A stretch of DNA of 54,439 nt from an uncultured Planctomycetota bacterium (lineage in GTDB: Bacteria; Planctomycetota; Planctomycetia; Pirellulales; Thermoguttaceae). The DNA is taken from assembly GCA_902786505.1 (NCBI GenBank), contig CADACS010000005.1, positions 1 through 54,439 of the forward strand, read 5' to 3'. Each line of letters opens with the position of its first letter. Position 1 is the first letter of the stretch. The notes under the pieces are model-generated. The model ran no database searches. It had not been told where the DNA came from and saw only the letters and a program-made list of their open reading frames with translations. Positions 35,814-44,140 of the stretch are shown one piece after another. The position numbers and the translations under genes are program-made.

Positions 35814-38018
35814 TTGACTTCTTTCGACGCCGATAACGCTCAATTCCCTAACGGCGAAAACGACGCGCCGGAAACGCCGGCCGCTCCGGATTCGCAGCTC
35901 GAGCAGAACGCGGCCGCAAGCGCGGTCCCGAGCGACGCGCCCCAGCCCGCGGCCGTCAAGCCGGGCGCGGTCGTCCGAAAGGGCGCCCCGAAGCGCCGTC
36001 GCGCCGACGCCGCGTCTATGGCGGCGGCTCAGAAAGAGATTTCCGTCAGCGAATTCTTTGCTAAGAACCGGCATCTTCTAGGGTTCGACAATCCGCGCAA
36101 GGCGCTTCTCACGACCGTAAAAGAGGCGGTCGACAATTCGCTCGACGCGTGCGAAGAGGCCGGAATTCTGCCGAATATCTGGGTCAAGGTAACGCGCGTG
36201 GCGGAGAATCGGTTCCGCGTCTCCGTTCAGGACTGCGGGCCCGGCATCGTGCCGAAACAGATTCCTCTCATCTACGGGAAGCTGCTCTATGGCTCGAAGT
36301 TCCACCGGCTTCGCATGAGCCGCGGTCAGCAGGGGATCGGGATCAGCGCCGCGGGCATGTACGGCCTCCTCACGACGGGCAAGCCGCTGGAAGTCCTTTC
36401 GAAAACGTCGATTCGCCGCCCGACAATGTACTTTGTCGTGCGCATCGACGCGAAGACCAATAAGCCGGAAGTGCTCAACGGGTCCGGACAGGGCGAGGCG
36501 ATACCCGCGAACGCCGAAGGGCGCCAGTATCTGACGGAACATGGGCTCGATTGGGAAGAAGTCGTTAGCGGAACCCGCGTTACGATCGAACTGGAAGCGA
36601 AATATCAGCGCGGGCGCGGAAGCGTCGACGAATATCTGGAACAGACCGCGCTGGCGAACCCGCACGCGACGTTCCACTATGTCGATCCCGACGGCAATAC
36701 GTTCGACTACGAGGCGTCCGTCTCGCAGCTGCCCCCCGAACCGATTGAAATTCAGCCGCATCCGTACGGCGTCGAGATGGGCAAACTGCTTGAAATGACG
36801 CGCGAAACGCCCTATTCGAGCATGGTGAAATTCCTCACCGAATCGTTCTGCCGCGTCTCGCCCGCGATCGCTAAGGCGATCTGCGAAAAGGCCGGAATCG
36901 GACGCCGCGACGATCCGAAAAAGCTCGATCGCGAAGACGTCGTCAGGCTCTTTGAAGCGATCGAATCGACGCGTATCCCAGCGCCGTCGAGCGACTGCGT
37001 CGTGCCCATTGGCGAGCAGAATATCCTCGCCGGCCTGCGCAAGATTGTTCCGGGCGAATTCTTTGTCGCCGCGACGCGGCCGCCGGCAGTCTATCGCGGC
37101 AATCCGTTCCAAATTGAAGTCGGGCTTGCCTACGGGGGCGGCCCGTCGACGCAGAAGGTAACGCGCGAATCCCTTCAGGAGTATCTCGCGGAGAGCGATT
37201 CGCGTACGATCCGCCAGTTCCTCACCGCGTCGTTCGACGGAATCGGATCCGACGCGGCCGACAAGGTCATTAAAACGGCGAACATCCGTCCGCGCGTCTC
37301 GCCCGGCAAATTGAACCCGCGCGAATTTGAGAATCTGCTCAAAACGCTCCAGACACTGAATCTGTCGGAAGGCCAAACGACGACGGTCTATCGGTACGCG
37401 AACCGCGTGCCGCTCCAGTTCCAGGCGGGCGCGTGCGCCATAACGCAGACGATTATGCAGATGAACTGGCGCTCCTACGGTCTTCAGCAGTCCCGCGGTC
37501 AGCTTCCGCGCGGCCAACTCACGATCATGGCGCACTTTGCGAGCGTCTGGGCGCCGTACACGAGCGAATCGAAAGAGGCGCTCGCCGCGTATCCTGAAAT
37601 CCAGAAAGAACTTAGGCTGGCTCTTCAGACGGTCGGGCGCAAACTGGGGCTCTTCCTGAAGCGCCGCGAACGCGTTAAGCAGGAAGGTTCGCGCCGCGCG
37701 GTCTTTGTGCGCTATCTGCCGGAAATTGCCGAAGCGATCGCCGAGATTAACAGCGGTTCGTTTTCCGAACGCGCTACCGTCGAACGACTTACGCAGCGCC
37801 GCGCGAACGAGGGCGCCGCTCCGATGTCGCCCGAAGAGCTCGAAGCGGAAGTCAAGCGCAGCAAGAGTAAGAACGACGTCTATATGCGGCTCCTCGCTTT
37901 AGCGAATCGCAAGACGGCGCTCGCCGACGTGCGGTACGACGACAGCGGAAACAAGATCGAAGGGGACGAGACCGACGAGCTTGAATCCGACTCCGCCGTC
38001 GTTATCGTCAAGCGGTAA
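35814..38018 (+). CDS. top6B: DNA topoisomerase VI subunit B
   Basis: The ATPase subunit of type IIB topoisomerase, which with subunit A passes one duplex through another to relax or decatenate DNA. The 734-residue product has the GHKL N box (KEAVDNSLDACEEAG, Glu104 and Asn108), the G1 box QDCGPGI (Asp140), and the G2 box SRGQQGIGISAAGMYG. The transducer domain includes QLTIMAHFASVWAPYTSESKEAL with the switch-region lysine. The first ~75 residues are a Pro/Ala-rich extension and the tail is acidic. It starts with TTG at 35814 after GGAAAGG. Subunit A normally lies beside it, but here the next units are a tRNA and a GDPD gene, and no subunit A is found in the window. Confidence 0.92.
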   Translation: MTSFDADNAQFPNGENDAPETPAAPDSQLEQNAAASAVPSDAPQPAAVKPGAVVRKGAPKRRRADAASMAAAQKEISVSEFFAKNRHLLGFDNPRKALLTTVKEAVDNSLDACEEAGILPNIWVKVTRVAENRFRVSVQDCGPGIVPKQIPLIYGKLLYGSKFHRLRMSRGQQGIGISAAGMYGLLTTGKPLEVLSKTSIRRPTMYFVVRIDAKTNKPEVLNGSGQGEAIPANAEGRQYLTEHGLDWEEVVSGTRVTIELEAKYQRGRGSVDEYLEQTALANPHATFHYVDPDGNTFDYEASVSQLPPEPIEIQPHPYGVEMGKLLEMTRETPYSSMVKFLTESFCRVSPAIAKAICEKAGIGRRDDPKKLDREDVVRLFEAIESTRIPAPSSDCVVPIGEQNILAGLRKIVPGEFFVAATRPPAVYRGNPFQIEVGLAYGGGPSTQKVTRESLQEYLAESDSRTIRQFLTASFDGIGSDAADKVIKTANIRPRVSPGKLNPREFENLLKTLQTLNLSEGQTTTVYRYANRVPLQFQAGACAITQTIMQMNWRSYGLQQSRGQLPRGQLTIMAHFASVWAPYTSESKEALAAYPEIQKELRLALQTVGRKLGLFLKRRERVKQEGSRRAVFVRYLPEIAEAIAEINSGSFSERATVERLTQRRANEGAAPMSPEELEAEVKRSKSKNDVYMRLLALANRKTALADVRYDDSGNKIEGDETDELESDSAVVIVKR

Positions 38019-38057
38019 AAGCGCGTTCGGAGGGGCGCAAAAAATAAAAAACGCCCC

Positions 38058-38085
38058 TTGCGCTATTTGAAACAAACGTTATACT
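38058..38085 (+). promoter_or_regulatory. Promoter of tRNA-Gln(TTG)
   Basis: TTGCGC (38058-38063) and TATACT (38080-38085) with a 16-base spacer, ending 11 bases before the tRNA. Confidence 0.55.
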
Positions 38086-38096
38086 ACTCTCATTCT

Positions 38097-38167
38097 TACC
38101 CGATGGTGTAATGGCAACACTAGGGATTTTGGTTCCCTCATTCGAGGTTCGAGTCCTCGTCGGGTAG
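38097..38167 (+). tRNA. tRNA-Gln (anticodon TTG)
   Basis: The acceptor arm TACCCGA (38097-38103) pairs with TCGGGTA (38160-38166). The D arm is GTGT/ACAC. The anticodon stem AGGGA/TCCCT holds the loop TTTTGGT, giving anticodon TTG, which reads CAA. The T arm is GAGG-TTCGAGT-CCTC. CCA is not encoded. Together with tRNA-Gln(CTG) at 19649 both glutamine codons are covered within this window. Confidence 0.95.
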
Positions 38168-38171
38168 CTTA

Positions 38172-38209
38172 AAAAGCGTCCTTCCGCTCGTCGGTTGGGC
38201 GCTTTTTTT
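38172..38209 (+). terminator. Terminator after tRNA-Gln(TTG)
   Basis: AAAAGCGTCC (38172-38181) pairs with GGGCGCTTTT (38197-38206) and a T run continues to 38209. The stretch 38210-38320 holds no gene. Confidence 0.8.
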
Positions 38210-38321
38210 GCTCCAGCGTTCCGCGTTTTCTTTTTTGCGGCGCCCGTTTCTGTTCTCTTTCGACGGCGCGCGTCTATCTCTTTTCGCCGCAATAATTAAC
38301 AGATAACCGTTCTAGACTTGT

Positions 38322-38350
38322 TTGACTCTTGAAACGGAAAGGGGTAAAAT
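38322..38350 (+). promoter_or_regulatory. Sigma-70 promoter of the GDPD gene
   Basis: TTGACT (38322-38327) and TAAAAT (38345-38350) with an ideal 17-base spacer; the transcript has a leader of about 110 bases. Confidence 0.8.
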
Positions 38351-38466
38351 GGACGCAATGAACGCGCGCGCGTCCTGCCGGGCGACAAACGCGCCGCGTT
38401 TTCTAATCTCGCAACGTCCGGTTTCGCGCCGGATACCGTTAGTCAAACCTGAAAAGGGCGCCTTTA

Positions 38467-40254
38467 ATGAGAAGATTACCAAACAGACTGATTTTTGCCG
38501 TTCTGTGCGCGGCGTTCGCGCTTATTCTGTCGGGGGCGCCGGACGCCGTCGGCGGCGAGCCGGAATGGACGACGTACAGCAGGCCCAAGACTAGTTTTAC
38601 CATGATCGCGCACCGCGGCGCGGGCGATCTCGCTCCGGAAAATTGCATGACGTCGCTCGAACTCTCGTGGAGTATGGGCGCGACGCCGGAAGTCGACGTT
38701 CAGCAGACGAGCGACGGGCATATCGTTATGTTCCACGACGGGAATTTCAAGCGGATTCTGCCGAACGCTTCCGAAGAATTGAAGAACAAGCGCATTAAGG
38801 ACTTGACGTTCGAAGAGGTTCGCCAGCTCGATATCGGTTCGTTTCGCGGAGAACAGTTCAAAGGCGAGAAGGTCGTTTCGATCGAAGAGATCGTCGAGGC
38901 GCTCAAAAAGGACAATCGCCGCCACGTCGTTATCGACGTTAAAGAGGTCGACTTAGAGAAACTCGCCAAAGCGATTTACGACGTTCGGTTCCAAGCGACG
39001 CTCACGACTTGGGACGAGGATCTGCTCGCGAAATGGGCGGAGATTTGCCCGAACGCCGACGGAACGCTCTGGATGGGGCTCGGTCAAATGACCGACGAAC
39101 AGCTGGAGGCGCGCTTTAAGACGCTGCGTGAAAAGAATTTCCGCGGAATCAACCGGTTCCACCTTCATGTAACGCGCGACGCGAACGGCGAGCTCAGCCC
39201 GACGCCGGCGTTTATCCGTTCGCACGGAGACGAGCTGCGCCGCCGCGGAATCGAATTCCAAGCGATGCCATGGCCGACTCCGACCTGCCCCGGCGCGAAG
39301 ACGGACAAAGCGCTCTTCCGACGCCTGCTTGAACTGGGCGCGATGGGGTTCGGCGCGGACCGGCCCGACGTCGCCTATGAAGTTCTCGACGAATATTTCG
39401 CCGCGGCGCCCGACGACTGGAACGTCGCCGATCACATAGCGCCCGACGAAATTGTCGTTATGGGTCATCGCGGCATGGGTAACGAAGCGCCTGAAGGAAC
39501 GATGGAAACGTTCAAGCTCGCGTGGGCGAACGGCGTCTGTCCGGAAGCGGACGTGCGCACGACGAAAGACGGCGTTATCGTCTCGCTGCACGACGACAAT
39601 TTCGCGCGGCTCCTGCCGGGCGCCCCGGACGAGATCAAAAAGAAGGGCGTTAAGGACATGACGTTCGACGAAGTAAAAGATATCGACGTCGGCGTTTACA
39701 AAGGGGAGCAGTTCAAGGGCCAGCGTATCGCGAGCCTGGCCGATATCGTCGCCGCGCTCAAAGAGGATCGCAGCCGCTATATCTTCTGCGATCTCAAAAA
39801 TATCGACATGGAGCAGTTTGCGCGCGAAACGGTCGAAGTTCATCCTCAAATCTGCCTGACCGGCTGCGAATACGAACCGCTCAAACGGTGGAAGAAGCTC
39901 GCGCCGCGATCGACGACGTTAATCTGGATGCCCGTTACGTGGGACGGAACGGTCGAGAATTTGGAGGAACGGTTTAACGTTCTGCGCGACGCGAATTTCG
40001 AAGGGCTCGATTTCGTGCAGGTGCACGTGCTGCCGGAAGGGCCCGGCGAGGTCGGGCCGAGCGTCGAAACGCTTCGCCGAATCTCGAACGCGTGCCGCAA
40101 ACAGGGCGTGAATTTCGAGACGTATCTGCTCAAAAACGGCGATAAAGAGTACGCGTACGAGACGCTGTTCGACGCGGGCGTCATGTCGGTCGCGACCGAT
40201 TTCCCGTCGATTGCGCGCGCGGCGATCGCGAAATACTGCGAATCGAAGAAGTAA
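38467..40254 (+). CDS. Exported protein with two glycerophosphodiesterase domains
   Basis: A 595-residue exported protein. Residues 1-30 form a signal peptide (LIFAVLCAAFALILSG). Two full glycerophosphodiester phosphodiesterase domains follow in tandem. The first (about 45-310) has IAHRGAGDLAPENCMTSLE, PEVDVQQTSDGHIVMFHD. The second (about 330-590) has VMGHRGMGNEAPEGTMETFK, PEADVRTTKDGVIVSLHD. Each keeps the catalytic HRG His, the E-x-D metal site and the HD His. The family cuts glycerophosphodiesters from lipids to glycerol-3-phosphate and an alcohol, usually outside the membrane. Internal similarity (FKGEKVVSIEEIVEALKKD versus FKGQRIASLADIVAALKED) shows a gene duplication and fusion. Own promoter and terminator. 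Confidence 0.9.
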   Translation: MRRLPNRLIFAVLCAAFALILSGAPDAVGGEPEWTTYSRPKTSFTMIAHRGAGDLAPENCMTSLELSWSMGATPEVDVQQTSDGHIVMFHDGNFKRILPNASEELKNKRIKDLTFEEVRQLDIGSFRGEQFKGEKVVSIEEIVEALKKDNRRHVVIDVKEVDLEKLAKAIYDVRFQATLTTWDEDLLAKWAEICPNADGTLWMGLGQMTDEQLEARFKTLREKNFRGINRFHLHVTRDANGELSPTPAFIRSHGDELRRRGIEFQAMPWPTPTCPGAKTDKALFRRLLELGAMGFGADRPDVAYEVLDEYFAAAPDDWNVADHIAPDEIVVMGHRGMGNEAPEGTMETFKLAWANGVCPEADVRTTKDGVIVSLHDDNFARLLPGAPDEIKKKGVKDMTFDEVKDIDVGVYKGEQFKGQRIASLADIVAALKEDRSRYIFCDLKNIDMEQFARETVEVHPQICLTGCEYEPLKRWKKLAPRSTTLIWMPVTWDGTVENLEERFNVLRDANFEGLDFVQVHVLPEGPGEVGPSVETLRRISNACRKQGVNFETYLLKNGDKEYAYETLFDAGVMSVATDFPSIARAAIAKYCESKK

Positions 40255-40292
40255 TTTAACGGCGCCGTCAGACGCGGAGCGCTTCGCCAAAA

Positions 40293-40333
40293 GAAAAACG
40301 CGCGTGAACGGAAAGTTCGCGCGCGTTTTTTTT
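40293..40333. terminator. Bidirectional terminator between GDPD gene and purA
   Basis: ACGCGCGTGAAC pairs with GTTCGCGCGCGT around GGAAA, flanked by an A run (40293-40297) and a T run (to 40333), so it can serve both convergent genes. Confidence 0.85.
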
Positions 40334-40358
40334 AATCGGATGATATCCGCCGATTTTG

Positions 40359-41657
40359 TCAGAGGATAATCGTCTGTTCCCGACCGGGCCCGACGGAGAC
40401 GAACGCGATCGGTTTGCCAATGAGCTGCGAGACGCGTTCGAGGTACTTTTTCGCGTTTTCCGGGAGCGCGTCGTAGGTCTTGACCTGATCGATTTCTTCC
40501 TGCCATCCGGGCAGGGTTTCGTAGATCGGCTTAACGCGCGCGAGTTCGTCGACGTCGGCAGGCATGTAGTCGATCCGTTTGCCGTCGAGTTCGTACGCGA
40601 CGCAGACGTTGATTTCGTCGAATCCGCTCAGGACGTCGAGGAGCATGACGGAGAGTTCGGATACGCCGCCGAGCCGGCTCGTATAGCGCACGGCGACCGC
40701 GTCAAACCAACCGCAGCGGCGCGGACGCTTGGTAACCGTGCCGTATTCGTGGCCGCGGTCGCGAATGCGCTGCCCGACGTCGTCTTTGAGTTCGGTCGGG
40801 AAGGGACCGCCGCCGACGCGGGTCGTGTACGCTTTAATAACGCCGACGACGCGCTTAATAAAGCGCGCGGGAAGCCCTGACCCGGCGATGACGCCGACGC
40901 CGGAGCTATTGCTGCTCGTAACGTACGGGAACGTGCCGTAGTCGACGTCGAGCATGGAGCCCTGAGCGCCTTCGAGCAGAATGTTCTTATCGGCGTCGAC
41001 CGCGTCGAGCAGATAGGAGACGACGTCGCCGACGAACGGCTTGAGGCGCTTGGCGTATTCCGTGTATTCGGCGATGATTTCGTCGGCGTCGAGCGGCTTG
41101 ACCGTGGCGCGGATTTCGTCGTTTTTGGCCATGCCCGGGAGGTAGCCGTTCTTAATCGCGACGATCTTGCGGACCTTTTCCGGGAAGTCGTCGCGGTAGA
41201 GATCGCCGATGCGCACGGCGGTCGAGCGGCCGACTTTATCGCGATAGCAGGGGCCGATGCCGCGCCCGGTCGTTCCGATCGCTTCGGTTCGTACGCCGGA
41301 ATCGTTCATGAGCCGGTCTTCTTCCTTGTGCCACGGGAAGATGACGTGCGCGCGGTTGCTGATAAAGAGGTTCTTTTCGATCTCGACGCCGGATTCCCGG
41401 AGCCGCTCGATTTCGCCGAGCAGCGACGCGGGATCGATCACGACGCCGCTCGCGATACAGGATCGGACTTCCGGACGGAAAATTCCGCTCGGAATGAGAG
41501 ACAGCTTGTACTTGGCGCCGCCGAAGACGACGGTGTGTCCGGCGTTCGCGCCGCCCTGATAGCGGACGACGATCTCGTTCTGAGCGGTCAAAAAGTCGAC
41601 GATCTTGCCTTTCGCCTCGTCGCCCCACTGTAATCCGATAACGCATGTAGCGGCCAT
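40359..41657 (-). CDS. purA: Adenylosuccinate synthase
   Basis: PurA joins IMP and aspartate with GTP to make adenylosuccinate, the first committed step to AMP. The 432-residue product shows the GTP loop QWGDEAKGKIVD (usually GDEGKGK, with Ala replacing the middle Gly), catalytic His in NAGHTVVFGG, GTTGRGIGPCYRDKVGRS, LLEGAQGSMLDVDYGTFPYVTSS, TRVGGGPFPTEL and RPRRCGWFDAVAVRY. The ATG at 41657 follows GAGG by six bases; the frame is open to a TTG two codons upstream. Its leader is about 145 bases from a TATAAT at 41808. Confidence 0.96.
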   Translation of the reverse strand: MAATCVIGLQWGDEAKGKIVDFLTAQNEIVVRYQGGANAGHTVVFGGAKYKLSLIPSGIFRPEVRSCIASGVVIDPASLLGEIERLRESGVEIEKNLFISNRAHVIFPWHKEEDRLMNDSGVRTEAIGTTGRGIGPCYRDKVGRSTAVRIGDLYRDDFPEKVRKIVAIKNGYLPGMAKNDEIRATVKPLDADEIIAEYTEYAKRLKPFVGDVVSYLLDAVDADKNILLEGAQGSMLDVDYGTFPYVTSSNSSGVGVIAGSGLPARFIKRVVGVIKAYTTRVGGGPFPTELKDDVGQRIRDRGHEYGTVTKRPRRCGWFDAVAVRYTSRLGGVSELSVMLLDVLSGFDEINVCVAYELDGKRIDYMPADVDELARVKPIYETLPGWQEEIDQVKTYDALPENAKKYLERVSQLIGKPIAFVSVGPGREQTIIL

Positions 41658-41807
41658 AATCAACCTCTTACTGTTCTAACGCGCAATTAAACCGTATTGC
41701 GCTTGCTCGGCGCGTCGTAACTCAATCCGCGCCGGATAGCCTGTCGTTCGTCCAGCCGCCGACCTGCGTTTCAATCGGCGGTTAATACATAACGACCCAA
41801 AAAACGC

Positions 41808-41813
41808 ATTATA
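41808..41813 (-). promoter_or_regulatory. TATAAT box of purA with long leader
   Basis: TATAAT on the minus strand about 150 bases before the purA ATG. No clear -35. The leader contains a GCGCAAT/ATTGCGC hairpin shortly before the gene; I do not recognise it as a purine riboswitch. Confidence 0.45.
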
Positions 41814-41860
41814 CCATAGATAGGTCGGAATAAAAGGCCCCCGCTTAAGCTTGGCGCGCC

Positions 41861-41908
41861 AAAGAAAAAAGCCCCGGTTTCCGTCTTGATTCGGACGGAA
41901 ACCGAGGC
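41861..41908 (-). terminator. Terminator of secA
   Basis: GCCCCGGTTTCCGTC (41871-41885) pairs with GACGGAAACCGAGGC (about 41894-41908), one of the strongest stems in the window, with a T-rich run on the minus strand from 41870 to 41861. Confidence 0.88.
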
Positions 41909-41934
41909 GCGCCGTTCTGCCGCGGAGGGCGCGG

Positions 41935-43935
41935 TCAGTTGGTGGAGTCCAGATACGGATCCTGCCCCATGCCGCGCTGCATCTTTTTGCGCTCTTTTTC
42001 GTAATAGAGCATCGTTTTTCGGTTGCGGTAGTTCTTCTTTTCGACCTTCTTTTGGGCGCGGTAGAAGAGTCCCTCCTTTTCCGGCATCTCTTTATCAGGC
42101 GTCGCTTCCGCCTTTTCCTTAATCTTTTTGGCCTTCTTGGGGCCGTACGCCTTTTCGAGAATCTCGTCTTCGAGGGACAGATACTGGCGGTAGGAGCCGG
42201 GGTCGCCCTGACGCCCGCAGCGCCCGCTGAGCTGCCGGTCGATACGCGCGGACTCGTGCACTTCCGTGCAGATGACGTCGAGTCCTCCGATCGCGAGCAC
42301 GTCTTCCGGGAGCTTGATGTCGGTTCCGCGGCCCGCCATGTTCGTGGAGACGGTAACTTTTCCGAGCTGCCCGGCGTCGGCGACGATCTCCGCTTCCTCG
42401 GCGATGCGGTTCGCGTTGAGGACGTTGTGCTCCATTTTGCGCTCGTCCAGGAGCCGCGACAGAATTTCCGACTTGTCGATGGTGCGCGTGCCGATGAGGA
42501 CGGGCCTGCCGAGCGAATGAAGTTCGGCGATCTCCTGAACGATCGCGTCCCACTTGGCGCGTTCGGTCGCAAAGACGCGGGTCGGCAATTTGACGCGCCG
42601 CGGGGGCCGGTTCGTCGGGACGGGGATTACGTGGCACTTATAGATCTTGGAGAGCTCGCGTTTTGAGGTTCGCGCGGTCCCCGTCATGCCGGCGAGATGC
42701 TCGAATCGGAGGAAGAAGTCCTGAACGGTAACGCGCGCCGCCTGTCCGGTCGCTACGGTAATCTCGACGTGCTCCTTCGCTTCGACCGCCTGATGAATCC
42801 CTTCGCGCCATTTGCGCCCTTCGCCGAGACGGCCCGTAAATTCGTCGACGATAACGATTTCGCCGTCCCGAACGACGTACTGCTGGTCGAGGTGGAATTC
42901 CCGGTCGACTTTGATCGCGCGTTTGACGTATTCGTAGATGTGATAGAGCCCGGTCGACTCCATCGCTTTGGGCTTGGGGAGCCGGCGCGCCTTCTGGCGT
43001 CCTTCGCGCGTGAGTTCTACTTCGCGCTTTTCGTGGTCGTAGGTGTAGTCTTCGTCTTCAATGAATTCGTAAATTGAGTCGGCGGCCCACTTGTACGCTT
43101 CGACTTCCTGCTTCTGCTCTTCGGTGGGGAGCGCGCTGATAATGAGCGGCGTGCTCGCTTCGTCGATGAGAATGGAGTCGGCTTCGTCGACGAGGCAGAA
43201 GTACGGCTCGGAACGTTGGGTCGGCTGTTCGTCTTTTTCGCGCTGTTCGCGGAGCATGGCGCCGAGCAGGTCCGTCTGGCCTTCGCGAATCCGGCGCAGC
43301 AGAAGCCTGTCGCGCAGAAAGTCGAATCCGAATTCCTTTGCGGTGCCGTAGGTTATGTCGCACTGGTACGCCTGCCGGCGCGAGTCGGTCTGCTGCTGCG
43401 TCTGAATAACGCCGACCTTCATGCCGAGCGCCTTATAGATCGGGCCCATGAGTTCGGCGTCGCGCGCGGCGAGGTAGTCGTTGACGGTCGCCAGGAGCGC
43501 CCCTTTGCCGGCGAGCGCGCGGAGATAGAGCGGCGCGGTCGCGGTGAGCGTCTTGCCTTCGCCCGTCTGCATTTCGACGATCGAGCGGTTGAAAATAGCG
43601 ATTCCGCCGAGAATCTGAACGTCGAAGTGCCGCATATTAATCGTGCGCGCGCCCGCTTCCCGTACAAGCGCGAACGCTTCCGGCAGGAGTTTCGCGAGCG
43701 GCTCGCCGCTTCGCGCGCGGTATCGCAGCGAAAGACTGTATTTTCGCAGTTCGGAGTCGTTGAGTTTCTGAAACTTAGGCTCCAGCGCATTGACGCGTTC
43801 CAGCTCATACGACCATTTCGCCAGCCGTCCCTGCGTCGTAAAGGGAAAGCAACTGTCAAAAGCCCGTTTCGGTCCCGATGGTATAGCGCTCAAAGGAATT
43901 CTCCGCCGCCTGTGATAATGAACGTCCGTTTTCAA
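41935..43935 (-). CDS. secA: Short SecA translocase ATPase
   Basis: SecA drives protein export through SecYEG. The 666-residue product has the Walker A motif MQTGEGKTLTA, NDYLAARDAELMG, the DEAD-type box VDEADSILIDEASTPLI, IVDEFTGR, the second motor domain with STNMAGRGTDIKLPEDVLAIGGL and the arginine finger in RQLSGRCGRQGDPG. It stops soon after SLEDEILEKAYG, so the helical scaffold, wing and C-terminal zinc linker of the usual 800-1000-residue SecA are absent or replaced by a Lys/Glu-rich tail. It starts with TTG at 43935; a second TTG at 43893 with GGAG seven bases upstream is equally plausible. It may be an accessory SecA2-like form. Confidence 0.85.
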   Translation of the reverse strand: MKTDVHYHRRRRIPLSAIPSGPKRAFDSCFPFTTQGRLAKWSYELERVNALEPKFQKLNDSELRKYSLSLRYRARSGEPLAKLLPEAFALVREAGARTINMRHFDVQILGGIAIFNRSIVEMQTGEGKTLTATAPLYLRALAGKGALLATVNDYLAARDAELMGPIYKALGMKVGVIQTQQQTDSRRQAYQCDITYGTAKEFGFDFLRDRLLLRRIREGQTDLLGAMLREQREKDEQPTQRSEPYFCLVDEADSILIDEASTPLIISALPTEEQKQEVEAYKWAADSIYEFIEDEDYTYDHEKREVELTREGRQKARRLPKPKAMESTGLYHIYEYVKRAIKVDREFHLDQQYVVRDGEIVIVDEFTGRLGEGRKWREGIHQAVEAKEHVEITVATGQAARVTVQDFFLRFEHLAGMTGTARTSKRELSKIYKCHVIPVPTNRPPRRVKLPTRVFATERAKWDAIVQEIAELHSLGRPVLIGTRTIDKSEILSRLLDERKMEHNVLNANRIAEEAEIVADAGQLGKVTVSTNMAGRGTDIKLPEDVLAIGGLDVICTEVHESARIDRQLSGRCGRQGDPGSYRQYLSLEDEILEKAYGPKKAKKIKEKAEATPDKEMPEKEGLFYRAQKKVEKKNYRNRKTMLYYEKERKKMQRGMGQDPYLDSTN

Positions 43936-44060
43936 CTTCGTCTTTCCGCTGGAATCAGCGCGCGGAAAGGCTTTAAAATCACTCTACATTTAACGATTTT
44001 TACGGTTGGCGTCAACGGCCCCGCGCGCCAAATTTGCGAATCGCGCGCGCGTTCGCGGGA

Positions 44061-44110
44061 AAGAAAAACGTCCGGGTTTCCCGTTCCGACGAACGAAAAA
44101 TCCGGACGTT
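44061..44110 (-). terminator. Terminator of hppA
   Basis: AACGTCCGG (44067-44075) pairs with CCGGACGTT (44102-44110); the loop contains a CGTT/AACG inner pair and a T-rich run follows on the minus strand. Confidence 0.7.
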
Positions 44111-44140
44111 TGCGGTTGCGCGGCCGCGAGACTCGCGGCG

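Noticed and set aside
38322..38594. Short plus-strand frame before the GDPD gene
   Set aside because: Overlaps the promoter and the GDPD signal peptide in another frame.
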